A DNA stretch of 64,000 bases from Nocardioides sp. TF02-7 (GTDB taxonomy: Bacteria > Actinomycetota > Actinomycetes > Propionibacteriales > Nocardioidaceae). Positions 8,271 through 17,825 of this stretch are shown piece after piece. The stretch covers positions 2,480,001 to 2,544,000 of the forward strand of contig NZ_CP092535.1 in NCBI RefSeq assembly GCF_022437945.1, written 5' to 3'. The notes under the pieces were generated by a model that was given only the letters and a program-made list of their open reading frames with translations, was not told where the DNA came from and searched no databases. The first letter of the stretch is position 1. Each line of letters opens with the position of its first letter. The position numbers and the translations under genes are program-made.

Positions 8271-9185
8271 ATGCGTGCCTGGCAGAAGGTCGCCGCCTAC
8301 GGCACCGGGCTGGTGGTCGTGCTGGCCGCGGCGCTGTGGGTCGGCGGCGTCGTCGGCCCGGTCGAGACCGACGACACGGCGCACGACTCGTCCGGCCACG
8401 ACCGGGTCCGGCTGCAGCCGGCCGACAGCGGCCACGACCACGGCAGCGGCGACGACAAGCACGGCGCGAGCCGTGCGAGCAGCGTGCACACGCTGGCGCT
8501 CGACTCAGGGGTCGTCGACGCCGGCCGGGCGCAGCTCGGGTTCCGCGTGCTCGACGGCTCCGGCGAGCCGGTGACGTCCTACGACGTGCAGCACGAGAAG
8601 GAGCTGCACCTGATCGCCGTACGCCGCGACCTCGCCGCCTTCCGTCACGTCCATCCCCGCCTCGACCCGGCGACCGGCCGGTGGTCGGTGCCGGTGGACC
8701 TCGAGCCGGGCAGCTGGCGCCTCTACGCCGACTTCGTGCCCGCGGGCGGCGACCCTGCGCTCGCCGAGGCGGAGCTGCAGGTCGCCGGCGACTACCGGCC
8801 CGAGCCGCTCGGCGGCGACACCGACACCGCCCGTGTCGACGACTACGAGGTCCACCTCGAGCGCGACCCGGAGACGTCGATGGCGACCTTCCACGTCACC
8901 CGCGGCGGCGTGGAGGTCGAGGCGCTGGAGCCCTACCTCGGCGCGTACGGCCACCTGGTGGCCATCGGTGCCGACGACCTCGACTACGTCCACGTTCACC
9001 CCGAGGAAGGCGAGCCGGGGCCGGAGGTGGCGTTCCACGTCGAGCTCCCCGACGCCGGGCGCTACCGGCTGTTCCTCGACTTCCGCCACGACGGCGTGGT
9101 CCGCACGGCCGACTTCACCGTCACCGTCGGTGACGGCGCGGCGCCGGCGCCGGACGACCACGAGGAGGACGGTCATGGCCACTGA
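8271..9185 (+). CDS. Membrane-anchored His-rich protein of the copper operon
   Basis: A 304-residue protein with one N-terminal membrane segment ([18 protein letters not shown]) and a large extracytoplasmic part. After the anchor comes a His/Asp-rich linker ([13 protein letters not shown]). Two beta-rich repeats follow, each with a HVHP-type motif (FRHVHPRLD near residue 125, YVHVHPEEG near residue 242), and the C-terminus is again acidic and His-rich ([10 protein letters not shown]). The paired HxH motifs suggest surface metal binding. It lies between copZ and copA and overlaps copA by 11 bases, so a role in handling exported copper is a fair inference. The family is not one I can name. Confidence 0.8.
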   Translation: MRAWQKVAAYGTGLVVVLAAALWVGGVVGPVETDDTAHDSSGHDRVRLQPADSGHDHGSGDDKHGASRASSVHTLALDSGVVDAGRAQLGFRVLDGSGEPVTSYDVQHEKELHLIAVRRDLAAFRHVHPRLDPATGRWSVPVDLEPGSWRLYADFVPAGGDPALAEAELQVAGDYRPEPLGGDTDTARVDDYEVHLERDPETSMATFHVTRGGVEVEALEPYLGAYGHLVAIGADDLDYVHVHPEEGEPGPEVAFHVELPDAGRYRLFLDFRHDGVVRTADFTVTVGDGAAPAPDDHEEDGHGH

Positions 9186-11446
9186 CACCCGCGTCCGCGA
9201 GCTGACCGGCGAGCCGACCGCCAGCCTCGACCTCGACATCACCGGCATGACCTGCGCGTCCTGCGCCCACCGGATCGAGCGCAAGCTCAACAAGCTCGAC
9301 GGCGTCAGCGCCACGGTCAACTACGCCACCGAGCGCGCCACCGTGACCGCCCCGTCGGGCACGGACCCCTCGCTGCTGCTCGAGACGGTCGAGGCGGCCG
9401 GCTACGCCGCGACGGTACGCCGCCCGCTCGCCGCCCCGGCGGGGGCGCCGGCAGAGCCGCCGGAGGACCGCGAGCTGGTCGCGCTGCGGCACCGGCTGGT
9501 GTGGTCGGTGGTGCTCGCCGTGCCCGTGATCGCGATGGCGATGGTCCCGGCCCTCCAGTTCGAGTACTGGCAGTGGGCCTCGCTCACCCTCGCCGCGCCC
9601 GTCGCCACGTGGGGCGCCTGGCCGTTCCACCGGGCCGCGTGGGTCAACCTGCGGCACGGCTCCTCCACGATGGACACGCTGGTCTCGGTGGGCGTGCTCG
9701 CGGCGTTCGGCTGGTCGCTGGCGGCGCTGTTCTGGGGCACCGCCGGCGAGCCCGGGATGACCCACCCGTTCGACCTGTGGCCCGACCGCGACGGCCCGGG
9801 CTCGGGTCTCGGCGACATCTACCTCGAGACCGCGGCCGGCGTCACGATGTTCCTGCTCGCGGGGCGCTACTTCGAGAAGCGGTCGAAGCGGCACGCGGGT
9901 GACGCGCTCCGCGCGCTCGCCGATCTGGGCGCCCGGGAGGTCGCGGTGCTGCGGGACGGGCCGGAGGGCCCCGAGACGCTGCTGCCCGCCACCGAGCTGA
10001 CCGCCGGCGACCTGTTCGTCGTACGGCCGGGGGAGAAGGTCGCCACCGACGGCGAGGTCGTCACCGGCCGGTCGGCCGTCGACGCGTCGCTCGTCACCGG
10101 CGAGTCGGTGCCGGTCGAGGTCGGGCCCGGCGACGAGGTCGTGGGCGCGACGGTCAACACGACCGGCCGGCTGGTCGTCCGCGCGACCCGCGTGGGCGCC
10201 GACACCCACCTCGCCCAGCTCGCCCGCCTGGTCGAGGAGGCGCAGGCCGGCAAGGCCCGCGCGCAACGCCTGGCCGACCGGATCTCCGGGGTGTTCGTCC
10301 CGGTGGTCATCGCCCTCGCCGTCGGCACCCTCGGCTTCTGGCTGGGCGCCGACGCCGGCTGGGAGGTCGCGCTCACCGCCGCCGTGGCGGTCCTCATCAT
10401 CGCCTGCCCGTGCGCCCTCGGGCTCGCCACGCCCACCGCGCTGATGGTCGGCACCGGGCGGGGCGCGCAGCTCGGCATCCTGATCCGCGGCCCCGAGGCG
10501 CTGGAGGCCACCCGGGCCGTCGACACCGTCGTGCTCGACAAGACCGGCACCGTCACCACCGGCGAGATGCGGCTGGTCGAGGTGGTTCCCGACGGCACCG
10601 ACGGGGTCGACGAGGCCGAGGTGCGCCGGGTCGCGGCCACGCTGGAGTCGGCGTCGGAGCACCCGATCGCGCGGGCGATCGCCGACGGACAGGGAGACGG
10701 GCGTCCTCGAGGGGTTCGCCAACGAGCCGGGCCGCGGCGTGACCGGCACGGTCGACGGCCGCGACGCACTGGTCGGCCGGCCATCGTTCCTCGCCGATCA
10801 CGGGCTGACCGTGCCCCGGGCGCTCGCCGAGGCGGTCGACCGGGCCGAGGGCGACGGCGCGACGCCGGTGCTCGTCGGCTGGGACGGCCGGGCCCGCGGC
10901 GTGCTGGTGGTCGCCGACGCGGTGAAGGAGTCGTCGGCCGAGGCCGTGCGCCGCCTGCGCGGTCTGGGACTCACGCCTGTGCTGCTGACCGGCGACAACG
11001 AGCGGGCCGCCCGCGCCGTCGCGGCCGCCGTCGGCATCGACGAGGTGCGGGCCGGTGTGCTGCCGGCGGAGAAGGTCGCCTTCGTCGCCGACCTGCAGGA
11101 GCGCGGCCGCCGGGTCGCGATGGTCGGCGACGGCGTCAACGACGCCGCCGCGCTGGCCCGGGCCGACCTCGGCATCGCGATGGGCACCGGCACCGACGTG
11201 GCCCGCGAGGCGAGCGACCTCACCATCGTCAGCGGCGACCTGCGGGTCGCGGCCGACGCCGTCCGCCTCGCGCGGCGGACGCTGTCGACCATCCGCGGCA
11301 ACCTGTTCTGGGCGTTCGGCTACAACGTCGCCGCGCTCCCGTTGGCTGCGGCGGCGCTGCTGAACCCGATGCTGGCCGGCGCGGCGATGGCGCTGTCGTC
11401 GGTGTTCGTGGTCACCAACAGCCTCCGGCTGCGCCGGTTCCGGTAG
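9175..11446 (+). CDS. copA: Copper-exporting P1B-type ATPase CopA, one frameshift
   Basis: Exports Cu(I) across the membrane using ATP. An N-terminal HMA domain has [10 protein letters not shown] (about residues 24-33). Membrane helices follow, then the actuator motif SLVTGES, the intramembrane CPC ion site in [12 protein letters not shown], the phosphorylation motif [10 protein letters not shown] and the nucleotide/hinge motifs SEHPIARAI and [10 protein letters not shown]. The frame breaks near 10690, between the SEHPIARAI motif and [13 protein letters not shown]; removing one base restores a protein of about 757 residues, normal for the family. It overlaps the upstream gene and belongs to the csoR-controlled unit. 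The gene ends 8 bases from a convergent gene. Confidence 0.93.
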
Positions 11447-11454
11447 CGGGCGGC

Positions 11455-12545
11455 TCAGCAGGTCGCGAACAGCACCGGGCCCTGCGCGAGGTCGGAGAGC
11501 GCGAACGCGTAGGGGAGGGGGTCGAGGTCCATCGTCACCACGCTGCCGCGGGCCGCGACGTCGCCCTCCCCGAGCTCGAACAGGTCGGGGAAGTCGGTGC
11601 CCTGGCCCGGCGCCGGCCCGCGCGCCAGCGCGAACCGCGCGTCGGCGTCGGCGCGGGCCTGCTCCTCGGTGTCGAAGGCCATCGCCACCCGCACCTCGCC
11701 GCCGGGCCGGCCCGCGATCGCGAAGCCGAGCAGCGGGTGCACGCCGCCGGCGGCCTCCACGAGGTCCGCCGCCCGCACCCGGTCGTCGTCCGAGGCCTGG
11801 GTCATCGACAGCGCCACGCACGCGTGGTCACCGGTGTAGACCGTCGCCGACACGGCGCCTCCGATCTCGGCGACGACGTCGGCGACCCCGTCGTCACGCG
11901 CGGTGCCGCGCTGCCCGTCGCGCCAGCGCTCCGCCGCGATCTGGGAGTCGCTCGCCACGAGCAGGCGGCGGTCGGCGTCGAGGACGAGGTGGCCGAGCTG
12001 CTCGGTCACGCCGCCGACCCGGGCGGTCACCTCCCCGCCGCCGACCCACACGCCGTCGTCGGCGTCGGGCCGCGCGTAGCCGAGTGCCTCCAGGTCGTCC
12101 TCGAGCGCCGCGAGGTCGAGCGACGCCGGCAGCCCGAGGAACAGCAGCGCCGCCTCGCTGCTCTGCGCGAACAGCTCCCACTCCAGGGACGCGGGGAGAC
12201 GCCGTACTGCTCCTGGAGGGCCGACGCCGAGGTCACCAGCGCGGACGCTGCGGTCAGGTCGGCGTCGAAGCCGGCGAGCAGGAACTCCTCGACCTCGGCG
12301 GCGGTCGAGCCGGCCGACACGTCGCTGTCGAGCTCGTCGCGTACGGCGGCCCAGTCGGTCCAGCCGATCCGCTCGCTGGCCTCCGGCGCGAGGGCGACCG
12401 CGGCGGCGATCCGCGTCGGCTCCTCGTCCTCCGACCGCACCAGCCAGACGACCACCGCGGCGGCGACCACGGCGAGCACGACCAGCACAGCGACCGGGAC
12501 CACCGGTGAGCGCCCGGTGAACAGGCGGCGACGCGTCGTCGACAT
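11455..12545 (-). CDS. Membrane-anchored protein of unknown function, one frameshift
   Basis: About 363 residues with a short basic N-terminus ([11 protein letters not shown]), one membrane helix ([21 protein letters not shown]) and a large presumably extracytoplasmic domain. The domain is mixed alpha/beta, with recurring pieces such as [25 protein letters not shown] and an [17 protein letters not shown] segment, ending PVLFATC. The frame changes near 12193-12199; here one C appears to be missing rather than added. No catalytic motif or lipobox is seen and the family is not recognised. It is convergent with copA, but nothing else ties it to copper. Divergent promoters are shared with the Nudix fusion gene. 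Confidence 0.65.
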
Positions 12546-12595
12546 GGTCGGTGGGATGCTCCTCTGCAACCGGCGGCAGGTGTGACACTAGCGCC

Positions 12596-13487
12596 GTGCC
12601 GACGACCCGCTCCGCGCCGCCGCCCGACATCCAGGCCGCGGGGGTGGTGACGTTCCGGCCCGGCCGGGAGGTGCTGCTCGTGCACCGGCCGAAGTACGAC
12701 GACTGGTCGTTCCCCAAGGGGCAAGCTCGAGCGCGGCGAGCACGCGGTGGCCGCCGCGGTGCGGGAGGTCGCCGAGGAGACCGGGCTGCACGTGCGGCTG
12801 GGGCCGCCGCTGGCCTCGCAGCGCTACGAGACCGGTGGCCGGATGAAGACGGTCGGCTACTGGACCGGGCGGGTCGTGGGCGACGACGACGTGAGCCTCT
12901 ACCGGCCCAATGACGAGATCGACCGGGTCGAGTGGGTGCCCGTCGCCGAGGCGCCCGACCGGCTGACCTACCCCTACGACCGGCAGACGCTCGCCGACGC
13001 CCTCGAGGTGCGCCGCCGGACCCGGGCCCTGGTGGTGCTCCGGCACGGCCAGGCCCGGTCGCGCAAGGGGGTGGCGGCGTGACGACGCGCTCCGCCCGCT
13101 GGTGCGTACCGGCGCCGTGCAGGCCGAGCGGCTGGTGCCGCTGCTCGCGGCCTACGACGTCACGACGGTCGTGTCGTCGAGCAGCACCCGCTGCGTGCAG
13201 ACGGTGACGCCCTACGCCCACACCGCCGGTCTCGACGTCGACACCACCGAGCTGCTCAGCGAGGAGGGGCGCGACGCCGGAGGCCGTGACGGGGGCTGGT
13301 CGAGAAGCTGGCCGCCACCGACGGCGGCGCGGTGCTCTGCAGCCACCGGCCGGTGCTGCCGCTGCTCTTCGACGCCCTCGGCCTGCGCCCCAAGCACGTC
13401 GGCGCCGAGCTCGCACCCGCGGAGATGCTCGTGGTGCACGTGCGCAAGGACCAGGTCGTCGCCACGGAGCGGCACGGGCCGTACTGA
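12596..13487 (+). CDS. mutT1: Nudix hydrolase fused to histidine phosphatase (MutT1-like), four frameshifts
   Basis: The N-terminal half is a Nudix domain whose box reads as GKLERGEHAVAAAVREVAEE once the first frameshift is repaired. The C-terminal half is a histidine phosphatase beginning VVLRHGQARSRKGW (the RHG motif) and containing SSSSTRCVQTV and a later CSHRPVLP. Mycobacterial MutT1 has this architecture and sanitises oxidised nucleotides and hydrolyses Ap(n)A. Single extra bases, mostly in G runs, occur near 12720, 13068, 13265 and 13292; corrected length is about 295 residues. The GTG at 12596 has no clear ribosome-binding site and may be leaderless. Neighbourhood with pst and ppk matches other actinobacteria. 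Confidence 0.85.
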
Positions 13488-13532
13488 CCCGGCGCCGCCG
13501 GTGTCCCTCCGGTGAGGGGCCTGTGACGGGCG

Positions 13533-13550
13533 TCGCGGCACGTGCCGCGA
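13533..13550. repeat. Perfect 18-base palindrome upstream of pstS
   Basis: The sequence tcgcggcacgtgccgcga is fully self-complementary. It lies 12 bases before the PHO-box-like repeats and about 45 bases after the preceding stop codon, so it may be an operator for another regulator or part of the upstream terminator. There is no direct evidence for either. Confidence 0.4.
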
Positions 13551-13562
13551 TGCTCGCCCACT

Positions 13563-13584
13563 GTTCACCTCTCGTTCAGACTCG
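13563..13584 (+). promoter_or_regulatory. PHO box (PhoP-binding direct repeats) of the pst operon
   Basis: Two adjacent 11-base units, gttcacctctc and gttcagactcg, match the GTTCAcc direct repeats bound by PhoP in Streptomyces and relatives. They lie about 100 bases upstream of pstS, where phosphate starvation would activate the operon. Identification rests on consensus match and target gene. Confidence 0.8.
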
Positions 13585-13692
13585 TCGGAGAGTTGTGTTA
13601 CCCGGTCTCCCTACGTTCGCAGTGTCCGAGATCGAAACAACGGGGGCGCTGCGAGAGATGTGTGCCCCTCAGCTTCCCGAGAGGCAGAACTC

Positions 13693-14820
13693 TTGAACCG
13701 CACTTCCTTCCGCCGGGCCCTCGTGCCGGGTGTGGCCGCGCTGGCCCTGCTGCTGACCGCGTGCGGCGGTGACGACGACAACGGTTCCGGCGGCAACGGC
13801 GGCGAGGCGTCCGGCGTCGACTACGGCACGCTCGAGGGCGAGCTCATCGCCGGCGGCGCGTCGTCGCAGGAGTCGGCGCAGAACGCCTGGCTGGTGGGCT
13901 TCCAGGAGGTCGCGCCCAACGTGGCGGTGACCTACGAGCCGGTCGGCTCCGGCGACGGCCGCACCAACTTCATCAACGGCGGCTACGCCTTCGCCGGCTC
14001 CGACGCCTACCTCACCGACGACGAGGGCGAGCTCAGCGACGCCACCGAGCGCTGTGCCGGCACCGACCCGATCGAGATCCCCAACTACGTCTCGCCGATC
14101 GCGGTCATCTTCAACGTGCCCGGCGTCGACGAGCTCAACCTGACCCCCGAGGCGGTCGCCGGCATCTTCGCCGGCGAGATCACCAGCTGGAACGACCCCG
14201 CCATCGCGGAGTCCAACGAGGGCGCGAACCTGCCGGACGCCGACATCACGCCCGTGCACCGCTCCGACGAGTCGGGCACGACCGAGAACTTCACCGACTA
14301 CCTCGACGCCGCCGCCGGCGACGTGTGGACCGCCGGTGTCGTGGAGACCTGGCCGACCGACGCGGGCGGCGAGGCCGGCAACGGCACCTCGGGCGTCGTC
14401 CAGGTCGTGACCGAGAACGAGAACACCATCGGGTACGCCGACGCGAGCCAGGCCGGCGGTCTCGGCCAGGCCAACATCGGTGTCGGCGACGAGTTCGTCC
14501 CGCCGAGCGCCGACGCGGCCGCGAAGATCCTCGAGGTCTCCCCGCGCGTCGAGGGCCGGCCCGACGTCGACCTGGCCGTCGACCTCGACCACACGACCGC
14601 CGAGGCGGGCGTGTACCCGATCGTGCTGACGTCGTACCTGTTGGCCTGCCAGCAGTACGAGGACCAGGCGACCGCCGACCTGGTGAAGGGCTACCTGTCC
14701 TACGTCGTCTCCGACGAGGGCCAGGAGCTCGCCGCCGCCGAGGCCGGTGCCGCCCCCCTGAGCGACTCCCTGCAGGAGGAGATCCAGGGGATCATCGACG
14801 GAATCTCGGCGTCGTCCTGA
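13693..14820 (+). CDS. pstS: Phosphate-binding lipoprotein PstS
   Basis: Periplasmic-side phosphate receptor of the high-affinity Pst ABC transporter. A basic N-terminus and hydrophobic stretch lead to the lipobox LLTACGG, so the mature protein is anchored by a lipidated Cys. The PBP-like domain shows GAGSS-type loop residues (IAGGASSQESAQ), a GSGDGRTNF segment and the phosphate-site motif VHRSDESGTTENF, with LTSYLLAC near the end. The TTG at 13693 gives the best signal peptide and follows gagaggcag; an in-frame ATG at 13660 is the alternative. It leads the pstSCAB operon behind a PHO box, and an intercistronic hairpin separates it from pstC. Confidence 0.95.
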   Translation: MNRTSFRRALVPGVAALALLLTACGGDDDNGSGGNGGEASGVDYGTLEGELIAGGASSQESAQNAWLVGFQEVAPNVAVTYEPVGSGDGRTNFINGGYAFAGSDAYLTDDEGELSDATERCAGTDPIEIPNYVSPIAVIFNVPGVDELNLTPEAVAGIFAGEITSWNDPAIAESNEGANLPDADITPVHRSDESGTTENFTDYLDAAAGDVWTAGVVETWPTDAGGEAGNGTSGVVQVVTENENTIGYADASQAGGLGQANIGVGDEFVPPSADAAAKILEVSPRVEGRPDVDLAVDLDHTTAEAGVYPIVLTSYLLACQQYEDQATADLVKGYLSYVVSDEGQELAAAEAGAAPLSDSLQEEIQGIIDGISASS

Positions 14821-14830
14821 CCGAGAAGCA

Positions 14831-14899
14831 CCAGGCCGTGCAGGCCGTGCAGGCCCTGCAGGCAGTGCAGGGGTCGGGCGCAGTGCCCGACCCCTGCAC
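14831..14899 (+). promoter_or_regulatory. pstS-pstC intercistronic repeats and hairpin
   Basis: Four near copies of gtgcaggcc (from 14831) run into a perfect 15-base stem (14865-14879 with 14885-14899) closed by a 5-base loop. It lies after pstS and 37 bases before pstC. Such hairpins often stabilise or partly terminate the first message, so the binding protein is made in excess of the permease. That function is inferred. Confidence 0.65.
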
Positions 14900-14935
14900 G
14901 GGTGCCGTCGCCCATCGTCGACCGGAGGAACCGTC

Positions 14936-15877
14936 GTGACCGCCGTCCGTGAAGAGCCGCCCGTGCAGGAGGTGGCGGGTCGCCGCATCGGCGACGCCGT
15001 CTTCAGCAGGGCCGCACTCGTGTCGTCCCTGCTCGTCATCGTCTTCCTCGCCGGGGTCGCGGTCTTCCTGCTGATCAAGGGCCTCCCGGCGTTCGACGCC
15101 GAGCCCGACCAGCTCAACGAGCGCTCCAGCCTGTGGTCGCTGGTCGGCGCCCTGCTGTTCGGCACCGTGCTGGCCTCGATCATCGCGATGCTGATCGTCA
15201 CGCCGCTGTCGATCGGCCTCGGGCTGGTGATCTCCCACTACGCACCCCGGCGGATCGCCCGCCCGGTCGGCTTCCTCGTCGACCTGCTCGCCGCCGTGCC
15301 GAGCGTCGTGTTCGGCCTGTGGGGCATCATCGTGCTCGCGCCGTACCTCCAGCCGATGCACGAGTGGCTGGTCGACAACCTCGGCTGGCTGCCGTTCTTC
15401 GACGGGCCCGCCAGCACCACCGGCCGCACCATCCTCACCGCCGGCGTGGTGCTGGCGCTGATGGCGCTGCCGATCGTCACCGCCATCATGCGCGAGGTGT
15501 TCGCCCAGACCCCGCGGGCCCACGAGGAGGCCGCGCTCGCCCTCGGCGCCACCCGCTGGGAGATGATCCGGATGACCGTGCTGCCCTACGGGCGGTCCGG
15601 CATGGTCGCGGCGCTGCTCCTCGGCCTCGGCCGCGCGCTCGGCGAGACGATGGCGGTCGCCATGGTGCTCTCCGCCACCGGCGTCGTCGTCAACTGGGAC
15701 GTCGTGTCGAGCCAGAGCTCCAACACGATCGCCGCCTACATCGCCCTGGGCTACAAGGAGGCCTCGCCGATCAAGGTGAGCGTCCTGATCTTCGCCGGCC
15801 TCGCGCTCTTCCTCCTCACGTTCGTCGTCAACTTCCTGGGTCGCTGGATCGCGACCCGGGGTGTCGTGAAGGGCTGA
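14936..15877 (+). CDS. pstC: Phosphate ABC transporter permease PstC
   Basis: A 313-residue inner-membrane permease with about six helices, for example LLVIVFLAGVAVFLLI, ASIIAMLIVTPLSIGLGLVI and VFGLWGIIVLAP. The cytoplasmic coupling loop for the ATPase is clear: EAALALGATRWEMIRMTVLP with GRALGETMAVAMV downstream. It forms the phosphate channel with PstA. GTG start at 14936 behind accggaggaacc. Length is normal, and pstA begins 4 bases after its stop. Confidence 0.95.
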   Translation: MTAVREEPPVQEVAGRRIGDAVFSRAALVSSLLVIVFLAGVAVFLLIKGLPAFDAEPDQLNERSSLWSLVGALLFGTVLASIIAMLIVTPLSIGLGLVISHYAPRRIARPVGFLVDLLAAVPSVVFGLWGIIVLAPYLQPMHEWLVDNLGWLPFFDGPASTTGRTILTAGVVLALMALPIVTAIMREVFAQTPRAHEEAALALGATRWEMIRMTVLPYGRSGMVAALLLGLGRALGETMAVAMVLSATGVVVNWDVVSSQSSNTIAAYIALGYKEASPIKVSVLIFAGLALFLLTFVVNFLGRWIATRGVVKG

Positions 15878-15881
15878 TCCG

Positions 15882-17012
15882 ATGACCTCGACACCTCCCG
15901 CCGAGCCCGGCGGTCGCGCCACCGACACGATCGACCCCTTCTCGACCGGCCCGCTCCCTCCGGACCCGACCGCGCCCGCCGGGCGGCTCCCGCGGCTGGC
16001 CGCCCTCCTCACCGGGGTGGTCGCCCTCGCCGCCGGCGGGCTGCTCGGCGTGATCCTCGGCTGGGGCGTCGCGCCGGTGGTCGCCGTCGCCTGGGTGGTC
16101 TTCGTCGTCGCGTTCCCGCTGTGGAGCCTGCTCGTCGAGAACCGCCGCAAGGCCGTCGACCGCCTCGTCACCACGCTGGTGTGGACCGCCTTCGTGCTCG
16201 CGATGATCCCGCTCGTCAGCCTGATGGTCACCGTGGTCGCCAAGGGCGCCCCCGCGATCAGCGGCAACTTCCTCACCGCGGACATGAGCGGTCGCGCGCT
16301 CCTCGACGGCAGCGGCGGCATCTTCCACGCGCTCGTCGGCACCCTGCTCGTCACGGTGATCGCCGCCGTGATCGCCGTCCCGGTCGGCGTGCTGACCGCG
16401 GTGTGGCTCGTCGAGTACGGCAAGGGCACCAGGCTGGCCGGCGTCATCACCTTCCTCGTCGACGTGATGACCGGCATCCCGTCGATCGTGGCCGGCCTGT
16501 TCGCGTTCGCGTTCTTCCAGGTCGTCCTGGCCGAGCCGCTGCCGCGGCTGGCGGTCGGCGGCGGCGTCGCGCTGTCGCTGCTGATGCTGCCGACGGTGAT
16601 CCGCGCGGTGGAGGAGATGCTCAAGCTGGTGCCCGAGGACCTGCGGGAGGCGTCGTACGCCCTCGGCGTGCCCAAGTGGCGCACGATCGTCAAGGTCGTG
16701 CTGCCGACCGCGGTGGCGGGCATCGTCACCGGCGTGACGCTCGCGGTCGCGCGGGTGGCGGGCGAGACCGCGCCGCTGCTGCTGATCGTCGGCACGGCGT
16801 ACCAGACGAACTGGAACCCCTTCGACGGCGGCACGGCGACGCTGCCGACCTTCATCTTCGGATCGCTGAGCAAGACCAGCCACTTCAAGTACGGCGACGC
16901 GTGGAGCGACGCCATCTGGGGCGCCGCCCTCGTCCTGATCGTGATCGTGATGACGCTCAACGTGGTGGCCCGCGTCATCGGCTCCGTGTTCGCCCCCAAG
17001 ACCGGCAAGTGA
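15882..17012 (+). CDS. pstA: Phosphate ABC transporter permease PstA
   Basis: A 376-residue permease, longer than the enterobacterial protein because of an N-terminal extension with two extra hydrophobic segments ([20 protein letters not shown] and [16 protein letters not shown]), common in actinobacterial PstA. The conserved permease part includes [20 protein letters not shown], a coupling loop ([18 protein letters not shown]) and [15 protein letters not shown]. It pairs with PstC in the membrane. It is 4 bases downstream of pstC and 29 bases upstream of pstB, in one operon. Confidence 0.95.
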   Translation: MTSTPPAEPGGRATDTIDPFSTGPLPPDPTAPAGRLPRLAALLTGVVALAAGGLLGVILGWGVAPVVAVAWVVFVVAFPLWSLLVENRRKAVDRLVTTLVWTAFVLAMIPLVSLMVTVVAKGAPAISGNFLTADMSGRALLDGSGGIFHALVGTLLVTVIAAVIAVPVGVLTAVWLVEYGKGTRLAGVITFLVDVMTGIPSIVAGLFAFAFFQVVLAEPLPRLAVGGGVALSLLMLPTVIRAVEEMLKLVPEDLREASYALGVPKWRTIVKVVLPTAVAGIVTGVTLAVARVAGETAPLLLIVGTAYQTNWNPFDGGTATLPTFIFGSLSKTSHFKYGDAWSDAIWGAALVLIVIVMTLNVVARVIGSVFAPKTGK

Positions 17013-17041
17013 CGCCACCTCGAGGAGCTAGGAAGCAACCC

Positions 17042-17821
17042 ATGGCCAAGAGCATCGACGTCTCCGACGTCAACATCTACTACGGCGACTTCCTCGCGGT
17101 CGCGGGCGTCAACATGACGATCCGGGCGCGGTCGGTGACGGCGTTCATCGGCCCGTCCGGCTGCGGCAAGTCGACGTTCCTCCGGTCGCTGAACCGGATG
17201 CACGAGGTGATCCCGGGCGCCCGCGTCGAGGGCAAGATCGTCGTCGACGGGCAGGACCTCTACGAGCCCGGCGTCGACCCGGTGACGGTCCGCCGCCAGA
17301 TCGGCATGGTCTTCCAGCGGCCGAACCCGTTCCCGACGATGTCGATCTACGACAACGTGATCGCAGGCCTGCGCCTCAACGCGCGGAAGATGAGCAGGTC
17401 GGAGGCCGACGACACCGTGGAGCGGTAGCTGCGCGGCGCCAACCTGTGGAACGAGGTCAAGGACCGGCTGTCCAAGCCGGGTGCCGGCCTCTCCGGCGGG
17501 CAGCAGCAGCGGCTCTGCATCGCCCGGGCGATCGCCGTCCAGCCCGACGTGCTGCTCATGGACGAGCCGTGCTCGGCGCTCGACCCGATCTCGACGTCCG
17601 CGATCGAGGACCTCATCCACGAGCTCAAGCAGGACTACACGATCGTGATCGTCACCCACAACATGCAGCAGGCCGCGCGGGTGTCGGACGAGACCGGCTT
17701 CTTCAACCTCAAGGCGCAGGGCGAGCCGGGCCACCTGGTGGAGTTCAACCCCACCAAGAAGATGTTCGCCAACCCCGACAACAAGTCGACCGAGGACTAC
17801 ATCTCGGGCCGCTTCGGCTGA
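17042..17821 (+). CDS. pstB: Phosphate ABC transporter ATPase PstB, interrupted by in-frame TAG
   Basis: The 259-residue ATPase of the Pst transporter is complete except for one stop codon. Visible motifs are Walker [10 protein letters not shown] (about residues 38-46), the Q-loop [10 protein letters not shown], the signature LSGGQQQRL, Walker B VLLMDEP and the switch His in [12 protein letters not shown] at 17426-17428 falls between VER and [10 protein letters not shown], a region where the family has Ser or Gln, so one base change (for example TCG or CAG to TAG) explains it; both sides are in the same frame. Translated literally, the product would lose its signature and Walker B. A sequencing error is likeliest, but a real nonsense mutation is not excluded. 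Confidence 0.9.
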
Positions 17822-17825
17822 GCCG

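Noticed and set aside
8833..12585. A 1,250-codon open frame running from within the His-rich protein gene through copA
   Set aside because: Only its middle part matches CopA in frame; the ends are out-of-frame Arg/Pro-rich readings of neighbouring genes.
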